NCBI GenBank assembly: GCA_965220985.1 | Contig: OZ244854.1 | Span: 2,294,001 to 2,358,000 of the forward strand | Source: JAPPHA01 sp965220985 | GTDB lineage: Bacteria > Pseudomonadota > Alphaproteobacteria > Rhodobacterales > Rhodobacteraceae | Direction of reading: 5' to 3' | Length of the DNA stretch: 64,000 nucleotides | In this document: positions 19,622-31,931 of the stretch, piece after piece | Position numbering within the stretch: position 1 is the first letter of the stretch | Layout of the letters: each line of letters opens with the position of its first letter | Position numbers and translations under genes: made by a program | The notes under the pieces: model-generated | The model's database searches: none | The model's input: the letters and a program-made list of their open reading frames with translations, nothing else | Told to the model about the DNA's origin: nothing

Positions 19622-20320
19622 GTGGCGAAAACGGGAAAGAGAATGCGCGCAGCGGTCGAGAGCGTCGGCGAACGGCGACCGGTGAGCCTCGCCGAGGCAG
19701 TCGCGCTGATCAGAAGCAATGCGACCGCGAAGTTCGATGAAACCGTCGAGATCGCGATGAACCTCGGGGTCGACCCGCGCCATGCGGACCAGATGGTCAG
19801 AGGCGTGGTCGAGCTGCCCAACGGGACCGGCAAGAACATTCGCGTCGCGGTCTTCGCACGGGGCGAGAAGGCCGACGAAGCCCGCGAGGCCGGTGCGGAC
19901 ATCGTGGGGGCCGAGGACCTGATGGAGACCATCCAGGGCGGGACGATCGAATTCGACCGGTGCATCGCGACACCCGACATGATGCCGGTTGTCGGACGGC
20001 TCGGAAAGATCCTGGGTCCGCGCAACCTCATGCCCAATCCCAAGGTCGGAACCGTGACGCAGGACGTGGCGGCTGCGGTCAGCTCGGCAAAGGCTGGCCA
20101 GGTGCAGTACCGCGTGGAACGCGCAGGCGTCATTCATGCGGGCATCGGCAAGGCGTCCTTCGACGAAGACAAGCTGGTGGAGAATGCAAAAGCGTTCGTT
20201 GCGGCGATCAGTCGCGCGAGACCGCAGGCCGCCAAGGGAACGTATCTGCAGAAGATATCGCTGAGTTCAACCATGGGACCCGGAGTGTCCGTCGACATCG
20301 CGGACGCCACCGGGTCATGA
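19622..20320 (+). CDS. rplA: 50S ribosomal protein L1
   Basis: Forms the L1 stalk that guides deacylated tRNA out of the E site, and represses its own rplKA mRNA in many bacteria. It has 232 residues and a GTG start at 19622. Family sequence is clear in the N-terminal domain (KFDETVEIAMNLGVDPRHADQ) and around GRLGKILGPRNLMPNPKVGT. It follows rplK by 5 bases, so translation is probably coupled. Confidence 0.97.
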   Translation: MAKTGKRMRAAVESVGERRPVSLAEAVALIRSNATAKFDETVEIAMNLGVDPRHADQMVRGVVELPNGTGKNIRVAVFARGEKADEAREAGADIVGAEDLMETIQGGTIEFDRCIATPDMMPVVGRLGKILGPRNLMPNPKVGTVTQDVAAAVSSAKAGQVQYRVERAGVIHAGIGKASFDEDKLVENAKAFVAAISRARPQAAKGTYLQKISLSSTMGPGVSVDIADATGS

Positions 20321-20583
20321 AGCGTTCGGCCAGCCTTTCGGGCTGACCGGCGGGGGCAGGTCAGGAGCCTGTCCGAAACTGTCCAAGACGGTGGGTGCCC
20401 GGAAGGGCTTAATTTCCTGCCTGAGACGGGAAACGTTCGAATTGACCAGGGGTTTCGACTCAGGGGCGGTTTGGAAAGGTGCCCGTATTCGAGGACTGCC
20501 AAACTGTCGGCATCGCGGGCGCTGCCCGCCAGGTCGACTCAACCCGGTCGGGAGAAGCCTCTCCCGCCAATTGGAGAAACGCT
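20321..20583 (+). promoter_or_regulatory. rplJ leader, candidate L10(L7/L12)4 autoregulatory region
   Basis: A 263-base spacer between rplA and rplJ without a gene. Just after rplA lies a hairpin, CAGCC-TTTCG-GGCTG. Further structure-forming sequence includes GCCTGAGACGGGAAACG near 20421. Known biology places a promoter and the L10 repressor-binding leader exactly here in proteobacteria. I infer that role from position; I cannot fold the RNA. Confidence 0.45.
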
Positions 20584-21102
20584 GTGGATAGAGCCCAGAA
20601 AGAAAAGGTGGTCGAGGACCTCGGCCAGATCTTCACGGACTCTGGCGTGGTCGTGGTCGCACATTACCAGGGCCTCTCAGTTGCGGAAATGCAGGACTAT
20701 CGCAGGCGCATGCGCGATTCGGGCGGAGTCGTCCGGGTCGCCAAGAACCGGCTCGCAAGAATCGCCCTCAAGGGCACGCCTTGCGAGGGGATTACCGACC
20801 TTCTGTCGGGAATGACGGTCTTTGCCTATTCGGAAGATCCTGTCGCCGCGGCGAAGGTCACGGACTCCTTCACCAAGGACAACCAGAAACTGGTTGTCCT
20901 CGGGGGATCCATGGGCGGAACGACTCTTGATCCTTCCGGTGTCAAGGCGGTTGCGTCGATGCCGTCGCGCGAGGAGCTGATCGGTTCCATCGTGGCCTGC
21001 ATCACGGCGCCGGCATCCGGTGTCGCCGCCGCAATCGGTGCGCCGGCTTCAGGCATCGCGGGCATCCTGTCCGCGGTGGAGGAGATGAAGGAAGCCGCCT
21101 GA
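20584..21102 (+). CDS. rplJ: 50S ribosomal protein L10
   Basis: Anchors L7/L12 dimers to 23S rRNA. The protein is 172 residues from GTG 20584, with GGAG about 8 bases upstream. The frame continues upstream into the leader, but family homology starts at DRAQKEKVVEDL. Characteristic sequences are VVVAHYQGLSVAEM and RVAKNRLARIAL. The C-terminal helix region (EELIGSIVACITAPASGVAAAI and beyond) is the binding rod for L7/L12. L10 with L7/L12 usually represses its own mRNA. Confidence 0.97.
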   Translation: MDRAQKEKVVEDLGQIFTDSGVVVVAHYQGLSVAEMQDYRRRMRDSGGVVRVAKNRLARIALKGTPCEGITDLLSGMTVFAYSEDPVAAAKVTDSFTKDNQKLVVLGGSMGGTTLDPSGVKAVASMPSREELIGSIVACITAPASGVAAAIGAPASGIAGILSAVEEMKEAA

Positions 21103-21192
21103 GCGTGGCAACGCGTCTGCGCCGCAGTCTGCGGACACAGTGAACAAATCGGGACACGGAATCCCAACAATCGAACGGAATGGAAAACGACA

Positions 21193-21573
21193 ATGGCTGA
21201 TCTGAAGAAAATGGCTGAGGAGATCGTCGGGCTGACCCTGCTCGAAGCGCAGGAGCTCAAGACGATCCTGAAGGACGAGTACGGCATCGAACCTGCCGGC
21301 GGCGCCGTCATGGTGGCCGGACCGGGGGCAGGCGGAGCCGCCGAGGAAGCGGCAGAGGAAAAGGACTCCTTTGACGTCGTCCTCAAGTCCTTTGGCGAAA
21401 AGAAGATCAACGTGATCAAGGAAGTCCGCGCCATCACCGGCCTTGGCCTCAAGGAAGCCAAGGAACTGGTGGAAGCGGGCGGCAAGACCGTCAAAGAAGG
21501 CGCGACCAAGGCGGAAGCCGAGGAAATCAAGGCGAAGCTCGAAGGCGCGGGCGCCGAGGTCGAGCTCACCTGA
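21193..21573 (+). CDS. rplL: 50S ribosomal protein L7/L12
   Basis: Flexible stalk protein that recruits translational GTPases, 126 residues. The N-terminal dimerisation domain (about residues 1-32) is followed by a Gly/Ala/Glu-rich hinge (residues about 36-55). The C-terminal factor-binding domain contains KSFGEKKINVIKEVR and GLGLKEAKELVEAG. It is acidic, as expected. It lies 90 bases after rplJ. Three hairpins follow before rpoB. Confidence 0.97.
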   Translation: MADLKKMAEEIVGLTLLEAQELKTILKDEYGIEPAGGAVMVAGPGAGGAAEEAAEEKDSFDVVLKSFGEKKINVIKEVRAITGLGLKEAKELVEAGGKTVKEGATKAEAEEIKAKLEGAGAEVELT

Positions 21574-21586
21574 TCACTCTGCGTAC

Positions 21587-21682
21587 GGGGACGGCAGGCC
21601 GTCCCCGACGAACCCCCGGAACACCGGCGCTTTTCCGGGGCCAGCAAAAGAATCGGCCGGGGAACGACTGAATCGTCCCCGG
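21587..21682 (+). terminator. Three consecutive hairpins between rplL and rpoB (attenuator/processing site)
   Basis: Hairpin 1: GGGGACGG (21587-21594), loop CAGG, CCGTCCCC (21599-21606). Hairpin 2: CCCCGGAA (21614-21621) with TTCCGGGG (21633-21640). Hairpin 3: CCGGGGAACGA (21657-21667) with TCGTCCCCGG (21673-21682), one bulged A. None has a clear U-run. The position matches the rplL-rpoB attenuator/RNase-processing site known in enterics, which lowers rpoBC expression relative to the ribosomal genes. The role here is inferred. Confidence 0.5.
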
Positions 21683-21819
21683 TCGAACTGTCGATGCGAC
21701 CGAGACCGGTCGCGACAGATTCGGCGGACGAGGACATCGAAACACCACGATCGACGAGCGGGGCGGCCACCCCGAGAGACTCGGACCGGCAACCGTGGTG
21801 AGAGCAGCGAGCGACAGTC

Positions 21820-24800
21820 ATGGCAAGATCCAAATCCAGCAATTCCAAAACGAATTCGGGCGCAAACGGCGCGACGCCGCCGAACCAGCCGTTGACCGGG
21901 CAGAATCGCATTCGCCGATATTACGGCAAGATCAGGGAAGTCCTGGACATGCCGAATCTCATCGAGGTTCAGAAGAGCAGTTACGATCTCTTCCTGAACT
22001 CGGGAGATGAGCCGGAACCGATGGACGGCCACGGCATCCGCGGCGTGTTCCAGTCGGTGTTCCCGATCAGGGATTTCAACGAGAACGCGGTACTGGAATT
22101 CGTCGGCTACGAGCTTCAGCCGCCGAAATACGACGTGGACGAGTGCCAGCAGCGCGACATGACCTATGCGGCGCCGCTGAAGGTCACCTTGCGGCTGATC
22201 GTGTTCGACGTGGACGAAGACCGGGAATCGCGCTCGGTGAAGGACATCAAGGAACAGGATGTCTACATGGGCGACATCCCGTTGATGACCGACAATGGAA
22301 CCTTCGTCTACAACGGGACCGAACGCGTGGTGGTCTCGCAGATGCACCGCTCGCCGGGCGTGTTCTTCGACCACGACAAGGGCAAGTCCCATTCGTCGGG
22401 AAAACTGCTGTTTGTCTCCCGCATCATTCCCTACCGGGGTTCGTGGCTGGATCTCGAATTCGACGCCAAGGATCTCGTCAACGCGAGGATCGACCGCAAG
22501 CGCAAGCTGCCGGTCACGACGCTTCTTTACGCGCTGGGAATGGATCAGGAAGAGATCTGCGACAGCTTCTACGACACCGTTACCTACCGGTTTGTCGAGG
22601 ACGAACGCTGCTGGGCCGCGCCGTTCTTCCCACGCAGGATTCAGGGAACCAAGCCGGCGTTCGACATCATCAATGCGGCAACCGGCGAAGTCGTGGCGTC
22701 CAAGGGCGAGAAGGTGACCCCGCGCACGGTCAGGAAGCTCCTCGACGAAGATGACGTCACCGAGGTCTTCTACCCGTTCGGGTCCATTGTCGGCCGTTAC
22801 GCCGCCAAGGACATGATCGACGAGGAGACCGGCGAGATCTGGGTCGAGGCCGGTGACGAACTCACCGCCGAACTCGACGACGACGGCGAGCTCGTCGATG
22901 GCACCCTGAAACTGCTGATGGATGCGGGCATCAAGGAGATCCCGACGCTCGACATCGATCATGTCAATACCGGCGCCTACATCCGCAACACGATGGCGGT
23001 CGACAAGAACCTCAACGAGGAAACGGCGCTCGAGGACATCTATCGCGTCCTGCGACCGGGCGAACCGCCGACGACCGAAGCTGCATCGGGCCTGTTCAAC
23101 AGCCTGTTCTTCGATCCCGAGCGCTACGATCTCTCGGCGGTCGGGCGCGCCAAGATGAACCTGCGCCTCGACCTCGACCCGGACGAGACGGTGCGAACCC
23201 TGCGCAAGGAAGACATCGTGGGCGTTGTCAGGGCGCTCGTCGAACTCAGGGACGGCAAGGGCGAGCCCGACGACATCGACCACCTCGGCAATCGGCGGGT
23301 TCGCTCGGTCGGCGAGTTGATGGAGAATGCCTACAGGATCGGGCTCATCAGGATGGAGCGGGCGATCAAGGAACGCATGAGTTCCGTCGACATCTACACG
23401 GTCATGCCGCAGGATCTCATCAATTCCAAGCCCGTCGCCGGAGCGGTGCGCGAGTTTTTCGGCTCGTCGCAGTTGTCCCAGTTCATGGACCAGACCAATC
23501 CGCTCTCGGAAGTCACCCACAAGCGTCGGCTGTCGGCGCTTGGTCCGGGCGGTCTGACGCGAGAACGCGCGGGCTTCGAGGTTCGGGACGTTCACCCGAC
23601 CCACTACGGGCGAATCTGCCCGATCGAGACCCCTGAAGGTCCGAACATCGGGTTGATCAACTCGCTGGCCTCCTACGCGAGAGTCAACAAGTTCGGCTTC
23701 ATCGAGACGCCCTACCGCCGGGTCAAGGACGGGCAGGTGACCGATGATGTCCAGTACATGTCGGCGACCGAGGAAATGCGGCACACGGTGGCGCAGGCGA
23801 ATGCCCAGCTCGACGAAGACGGTCGGTTCATCAACGATCTGGCGTCGACCCGGAAGGGCGGCGAGTTCATGCTGAACGCGCCGGAAAACATCGACTTCAT
23901 CGACGTCTCGCCCAAGCAGCTGGTGTCGGTGGCAGCATCGCTGATTCCCTTCCTCGAGAACGACGACGCCAACCGGGCGCTGATGGGATCGAACATGCAA
24001 CGTCAGGCCGTGCCTCTGCTCAGGGCGGAAGCGCCCTTCGTGGGGACCGGCATCGAACGGGTGGTTGCGCGGGATTCCGGCGCGTCCATCACGGCCGTCC
24101 GTTCGGGCGTCATCGACCAGGTCGACGCCATGAGGATCGTTGTCCGGGCGACGGGCGATCTCGACCCGGGCGACCCGGGCGTGGACATCTACCGGTTGCG
24201 CAAGTTCCAGCGTTCAAACCAGAGCACCTGCATCAACCAGCGGCCGCTGGTCAAGGTTGGCGACCGCGTTGCGGGTGGCGAGGTGATCGCCGACGGGCCG
24301 TCGACTGACCTTGGGGAACTCGCGCTCGGCAAGAACGTGCTCGTCGCCTTCATGCCGTGGAACGGCTACAACTACGAGGATTCGATCCTGATTTCGGAAC
24401 GGATCGTCCGCGACGACGTCTTCACGTCGATCCACATCCAGGAATTCGAGATTTCGGCCCGCGACACCAAGCAGGGTCCGGAAGAGATCACCCGCGACAT
24501 CCCGAATGTCGGCGAGGAGGCGCTTCGGAATCTCGACGAGGCCGGCATCGTCTACATCGGCGCCGAAGTGGCGCCGGGCGACATCCTCGTCGGGAAGGTC
24601 ACGCCCAAGGGCGAGAGCCCGATGACCCCAGAGGAAAAGCTTCTGCGGGCGATCTTCGGCGAAAAGGCGTCCGACGTTCGCGACACCTCGCTCAGGCTGC
24701 CGCCGGGCGACTTCGGGACCGTCGTCGAGGTGCGGGTGTTCAACCGGCACGGCGTCGACAAGGACGAGCGCGCACTCCAGATCGAACAGGACGAGATCGA

Positions 24801-26016
24801 GCGGTTGGCCCGCGACCGGGACGACGAACTCGCCATTCTGGATCGCAACATCTACTCACGCCTGCGCGGAATGATCCTCGGCAAGACGGCCGTGCGGGGT
24901 CCCAAGGGGATCAAGCAGGGCACGGTGATCGACGAGCAGCTGCTCTCGACGCTGAGCCGAGGGCAGTACTGGCAGCTTGCGCTCGCCGACGAGGCCGATG
25001 CCGCGCCGGTCGAAGCGCTGAACAAGCAGTACAGGGCGCAGAAGTCCGCTCTCAATGCCCGCTTCGAGGACAGGGTCGAGAAGGTGCGCAAGGGCGACGA
25101 CCTGGCGCCTGCCGTGATGAAGCTGGTCAAGGTGTTCGTCGCGGTCAAGCGAAAGTTGCAGCCGGGCGACAAGATGGCCGGTCGGCACGGCAACAAGGGG
25201 GTCATCTCCAAGGTGGTTCCCGAAGAGGACATGCCGTTCCTGACCGACGGCACCGCTGTCGACGTGGTCCTGAACCCGCTCGGCGTGCCGAGCCGGATGA
25301 ATGTCGGGCAGATTCTCGAGACCCACATGGGCTGGGCCGCCCGCGGCCTCGGCCGCGCGGTCGACGAGGCGCTGCAGAGCTACGATCGAACCGCCAAGGT
25401 CGGTCCGCTCCGTTCGGCCATGCGCACGGCCTATGGCGACGAGACCTACGATGCGCTGATCGACAGTCTCGACGATGACGCCGTCATCGAGACCGCCCGA
25501 ACCGTGCGTCACGGCGTTCCGATCGCAACGCCGGTCTTTGACGGCGCCAAGGAGATCGATGTCGATGACGCCCTCCTTCGCGCGGGCTTCGACAAGTCCG
25601 GGCAGTCCGTCCTTTACGACGGGCGCACGGGCGAAGCGTTCGCGCGACCGGTGACCGTGGGGATGAAGTACCTCATGAAGCTGCATCACCTGGTCGACGA
25701 CAAGATCCACGCGCGTTCGACCGGACCCTACTCGCTCGTCACCCAGCAACCGCTGGGCGGGAAGGCGCAGTTCGGCGGTCAGAGATTCGGCGAAATGGAA
25801 GTCTGGGCGCTCGAAGCCTATGGCGCGGCCTACACCTTGCAGGAAATGCTGACGGTCAAGTCGGACGACGTTGCAGGACGGACAAAGGTCTACGAGTCGA
25901 TCGTCAAGGGCGACGACGACTTCAAGGCCGGCGTTCCGGAGTCCTTCAACGTTCTTGTCAAGGAAATCCGTTCGCTCGGACTCAATGTGCAGTTGATGGA
26001 ATCCGAAACGCCTTAG
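21820..26016 (+). CDS. rpoB: RNA polymerase beta subunit
   Basis: Catalytic subunit of RNA polymerase, 1398 residues, of the size usual for alphaproteobacteria. The rifampicin pocket is seen near residue 548 as GSSQLSQFMDQTNPL followed by THKRRLSALGPGG. The equivalents of E. coli Q513, D516, H526 and S531 are all wild type, so rifampicin sensitivity is expected at this site; the N518 equivalent (E. coli MDQNNP) is threonine here. RPGDKMAGRHGNKGVISK-type sequence near residue 1110 contributes to the active centre. MESETP is the C-terminus. It is followed after 96 bases by rpoC. Confidence 0.98.
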   Translation: MARSKSSNSKTNSGANGATPPNQPLTGQNRIRRYYGKIREVLDMPNLIEVQKSSYDLFLNSGDEPEPMDGHGIRGVFQSVFPIRDFNENAVLEFVGYELQPPKYDVDECQQRDMTYAAPLKVTLRLIVFDVDEDRESRSVKDIKEQDVYMGDIPLMTDNGTFVYNGTERVVVSQMHRSPGVFFDHDKGKSHSSGKLLFVSRIIPYRGSWLDLEFDAKDLVNARIDRKRKLPVTTLLYALGMDQEEICDSFYDTVTYRFVEDERCWAAPFFPRRIQGTKPAFDIINAATGEVVASKGEKVTPRTVRKLLDEDDVTEVFYPFGSIVGRYAAKDMIDEETGEIWVEAGDELTAELDDDGELVDGTLKLLMDAGIKEIPTLDIDHVNTGAYIRNTMAVDKNLNEETALEDIYRVLRPGEPPTTEAASGLFNSLFFDPERYDLSAVGRAKMNLRLDLDPDETVRTLRKEDIVGVVRALVELRDGKGEPDDIDHLGNRRVRSVGELMENAYRIGLIRMERAIKERMSSVDIYTVMPQDLINSKPVAGAVREFFGSSQLSQFMDQTNPLSEVTHKRRLSALGPGGLTRERAGFEVRDVHPTHYGRICPIETPEGPNIGLINSLASYARVNKFGFIETPYRRVKDGQVTDDVQYMSATEEMRHTVAQANAQLDEDGRFINDLASTRKGGEFMLNAPENIDFIDVSPKQLVSVAASLIPFLENDDANRALMGSNMQRQAVPLLRAEAPFVGTGIERVVARDSGASITAVRSGVIDQVDAMRIVVRATGDLDPGDPGVDIYRLRKFQRSNQSTCINQRPLVKVGDRVAGGEVIADGPSTDLGELALGKNVLVAFMPWNGYNYEDSILISERIVRDDVFTSIHIQEFEISARDTKQGPEEITRDIPNVGEEALRNLDEAGIVYIGAEVAPGDILVGKVTPKGESPMTPEEKLLRAIFGEKASDVRDTSLRLPPGDFGTVVEVRVFNRHGVDKDERALQIEQDEIERLARDRDDELAILDRNIYSRLRGMILGKTAVRGPKGIKQGTVIDEQLLSTLSRGQYWQLALADEADAAPVEALNKQYRAQKSALNARFEDRVEKVRKGDDLAPAVMKLVKVFVAVKRKLQPGDKMAGRHGNKGVISKVVPEEDMPFLTDGTAVDVVLNPLGVPSRMNVGQILETHMGWAARGLGRAVDEALQSYDRTAKVGPLRSAMRTAYGDETYDALIDSLDDDAVIETARTVRHGVPIATPVFDGAKEIDVDDALLRAGFDKSGQSVLYDGRTGEAFARPVTVGMKYLMKLHHLVDDKIHARSTGPYSLVTQQPLGGKAQFGGQRFGEMEVWALEAYGAAYTLQEMLTVKSDDVAGRTKVYESIVKGDDDFKAGVPESFNVLVKEIRSLGLNVQLMESETP

Positions 26017-26112
26017 GCGCAAGGGTTGCCCGTCGCAACAACGCGCAGCAACGTGCAAATCCACTGACTCGGAACAGCGCAATCAGGTGTTTCGAGGAAC
26101 CGGGAGCAGATC

Positions 26113-30504
<4,392 letters not shown>

Positions 30505-30749
30505 AGCCGGCTCTCCCGCCTCAAGGCGAGCCGACCCGCAGGCAGTTGATGACAGCGTCGGGCCCCCGCGATCGCGCGGGCCCGAACGGCGCATTGCGCA
30601 TGTCGATTGAAACTGCCGGCTGAATGCGTTTTTTCGTTGCACGCCAGTGAGAAAGCCGCTCGGTGCGGGCCGGTTGCAGGCATGACGGGGCGACGAGGAT
30701 GCACGAGACCCGCGGGCAGAATCATCCTTGGAAAGCTGCGCGAATCACG

Positions 30750-30778
30750 TTGACAGAGGTCGAGTCCCTGACTATACG
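30750..30778 (+). promoter_or_regulatory. Sigma70-type promoter for the str operon (rpsL-rpsG-fusA-tuf)
   Basis: TTGACA at 30750-30755 and TATACG at 30773-30778 with an ideal 17-base spacer, in the 503-base gap after rpoC and about 230 bases before rpsL. It is the strongest promoter match I noticed in the window and is where the str operon should start. The rest of the 30505-31007 gap holds no gene. Confidence 0.65.
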
Positions 30779-30840
30779 GCGCAAGTTCTGACAACCGCTC
30801 TCGCGGTTACGTCGGAATTTTGTCCAATTCTGGTGGGCAA

Positions 30841-30861
30841 GATCAGGGTTCTGCCCTGATC
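30841..30861 (+). promoter_or_regulatory. Perfect hairpin in the rpsL leader
   Basis: GATCAGGG, loop TTCTG, CCCTGATC: an 8-bp stem about 62 bases after the predicted -10 box and about 146 bases before rpsL, so within the leader RNA. It has no U-run directly after it. An attenuator, a leader stabiliser or an S7-type control element are possibilities; none can be chosen from sequence. Confidence 0.4.
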
Positions 30862-31007
30862 CTCTGGAAGGTCATCGCCGGGTTCGGCGCGCTCGTCGTG
30901 AACCCGGTGTTTTGCTTTTTGCCCATGGAACCAGAACGAGATGCAACGCGCGAACGCTGGCAATGGGGCTGGCTGGGCGCAGACAGGGAAACCAGACGGA
31001 GGCGCTG

Positions 31008-31379
31008 ATGCCGACGATCCAGCAGCTGATTCGAAAGCCGCGACAGGCGCCGATCAAGCGTCAGAAGTCGATGCACCTCAAGGCCTGTCCGCAGCGCCGA
31101 GGCGTGTGCACGCGGGTCTACACCACGACCCCGAAGAAACCCAACTCGGCCATGCGCCGGGTGGCAAAGGTTCGACTGACCAGCGGCTTCGAGGTGATCT
31201 CCTACATTCCCGGAGAAGGCCACAACCTCCAGGAGCACTCGGTGGTTCTGGTTCGGGGCGGTCGGGTCAAGGACTTGCCGGGCGTGCGTTATCACATTCT
31301 TCGTGGGGTCTATGACACCCAGGGCGTCAAGGATCGACGCCAGCGACGCTCGAAATACGGCGCCAAGAAGCCGAAGTAA
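31008..31379 (+). CDS. rpsL: 30S ribosomal protein S12
   Basis: Decoding-centre protein, 123 residues. Both streptomycin-relevant lysines are present, in TTTPKKPNSAM and in GGRVKDLPGVRYH, so the protein looks streptomycin-sensitive. The start is ATG 31008, preceded by GGAGG. The frame is open further upstream but without homology. The segment KSMHLKACPQRRG differs slightly from the usual K-x-P-x-L-x-x-x-PQKRG. It is first gene of the str operon. Confidence 0.97.
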   Translation: MPTIQQLIRKPRQAPIKRQKSMHLKACPQRRGVCTRVYTTTPKKPNSAMRRVAKVRLTSGFEVISYIPGEGHNLQEHSVVLVRGGRVKDLPGVRYHILRGVYDTQGVKDRRQRRSKYGAKKPK

Positions 31380-31436
31380 CGCGGCCTTCGCCCGAACGGC
31401 CTGAAGCAAGCGACCGAGAACAGGGAGACCAGAGAC

Positions 31437-31907
31437 ATGTCCCGCCGGCACCGCGCAGAAAAGCGAGAGGTCCTGCCAGACGCCAAGTTCGGCGATCAGG
31501 TACTCTCGAAGTTCATGAACAACCTGATGAAGGACGGCAAGAAGTCGGTGGCCGAGCGCATCGTCTACGGCGCGCTCGACCGGGTCGAGGCACGGACGAA
31601 GCGGGCACCGCTCGATGTCTTTCGTGAAGCCCTCGAAAACATCAAGCCTTCGGTCGAAGTCAGATCCCGCCGAGTCGGCGGCGCAACCTACCAGGTGCCG
31701 GTCGAAGTTCGTCCCGAGCGCCGGGATGCCCTCGCGATCCGCTGGCTGATCATGGCATCGCGCGGGCGCAACGAAAACACGATGGAAGAGCGTCTCGCAG
31801 GCGAGCTGGTGGATGCCGTGAGTTCGCGCGGCGCAGCCGTCAAGAGACGGGAAGATACCCACAAGATGGCAGAGGCCAACCGGGCCTTCAGCCATTATCG
31901 CTGGTGA
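31437..31907 (+). CDS. rpsG: 30S ribosomal protein S7
   Basis: Primary binding protein that nucleates assembly of the 30S head, 156 residues. Family signatures are the N-terminal SRRHRAEKREVLPDAKFG and KFMNNLMKDGKKSVAERIVY. The C-terminal helix with KMAEANRAFSHYRW is the standard ending. It lies 57 bases after rpsL and 24 bases before fusA. S7 often represses its own operon between rpsL and rpsG. Confidence 0.97.
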   Translation: MSRRHRAEKREVLPDAKFGDQVLSKFMNNLMKDGKKSVAERIVYGALDRVEARTKRAPLDVFREALENIKPSVEVRSRRVGGATYQVPVEVRPERRDALAIRWLIMASRGRNENTMEERLAGELVDAVSSRGAAVKRREDTHKMAEANRAFSHYRW

Positions 31908-31931
31908 TCCGGCACTCCGGGAGTTCGATCA

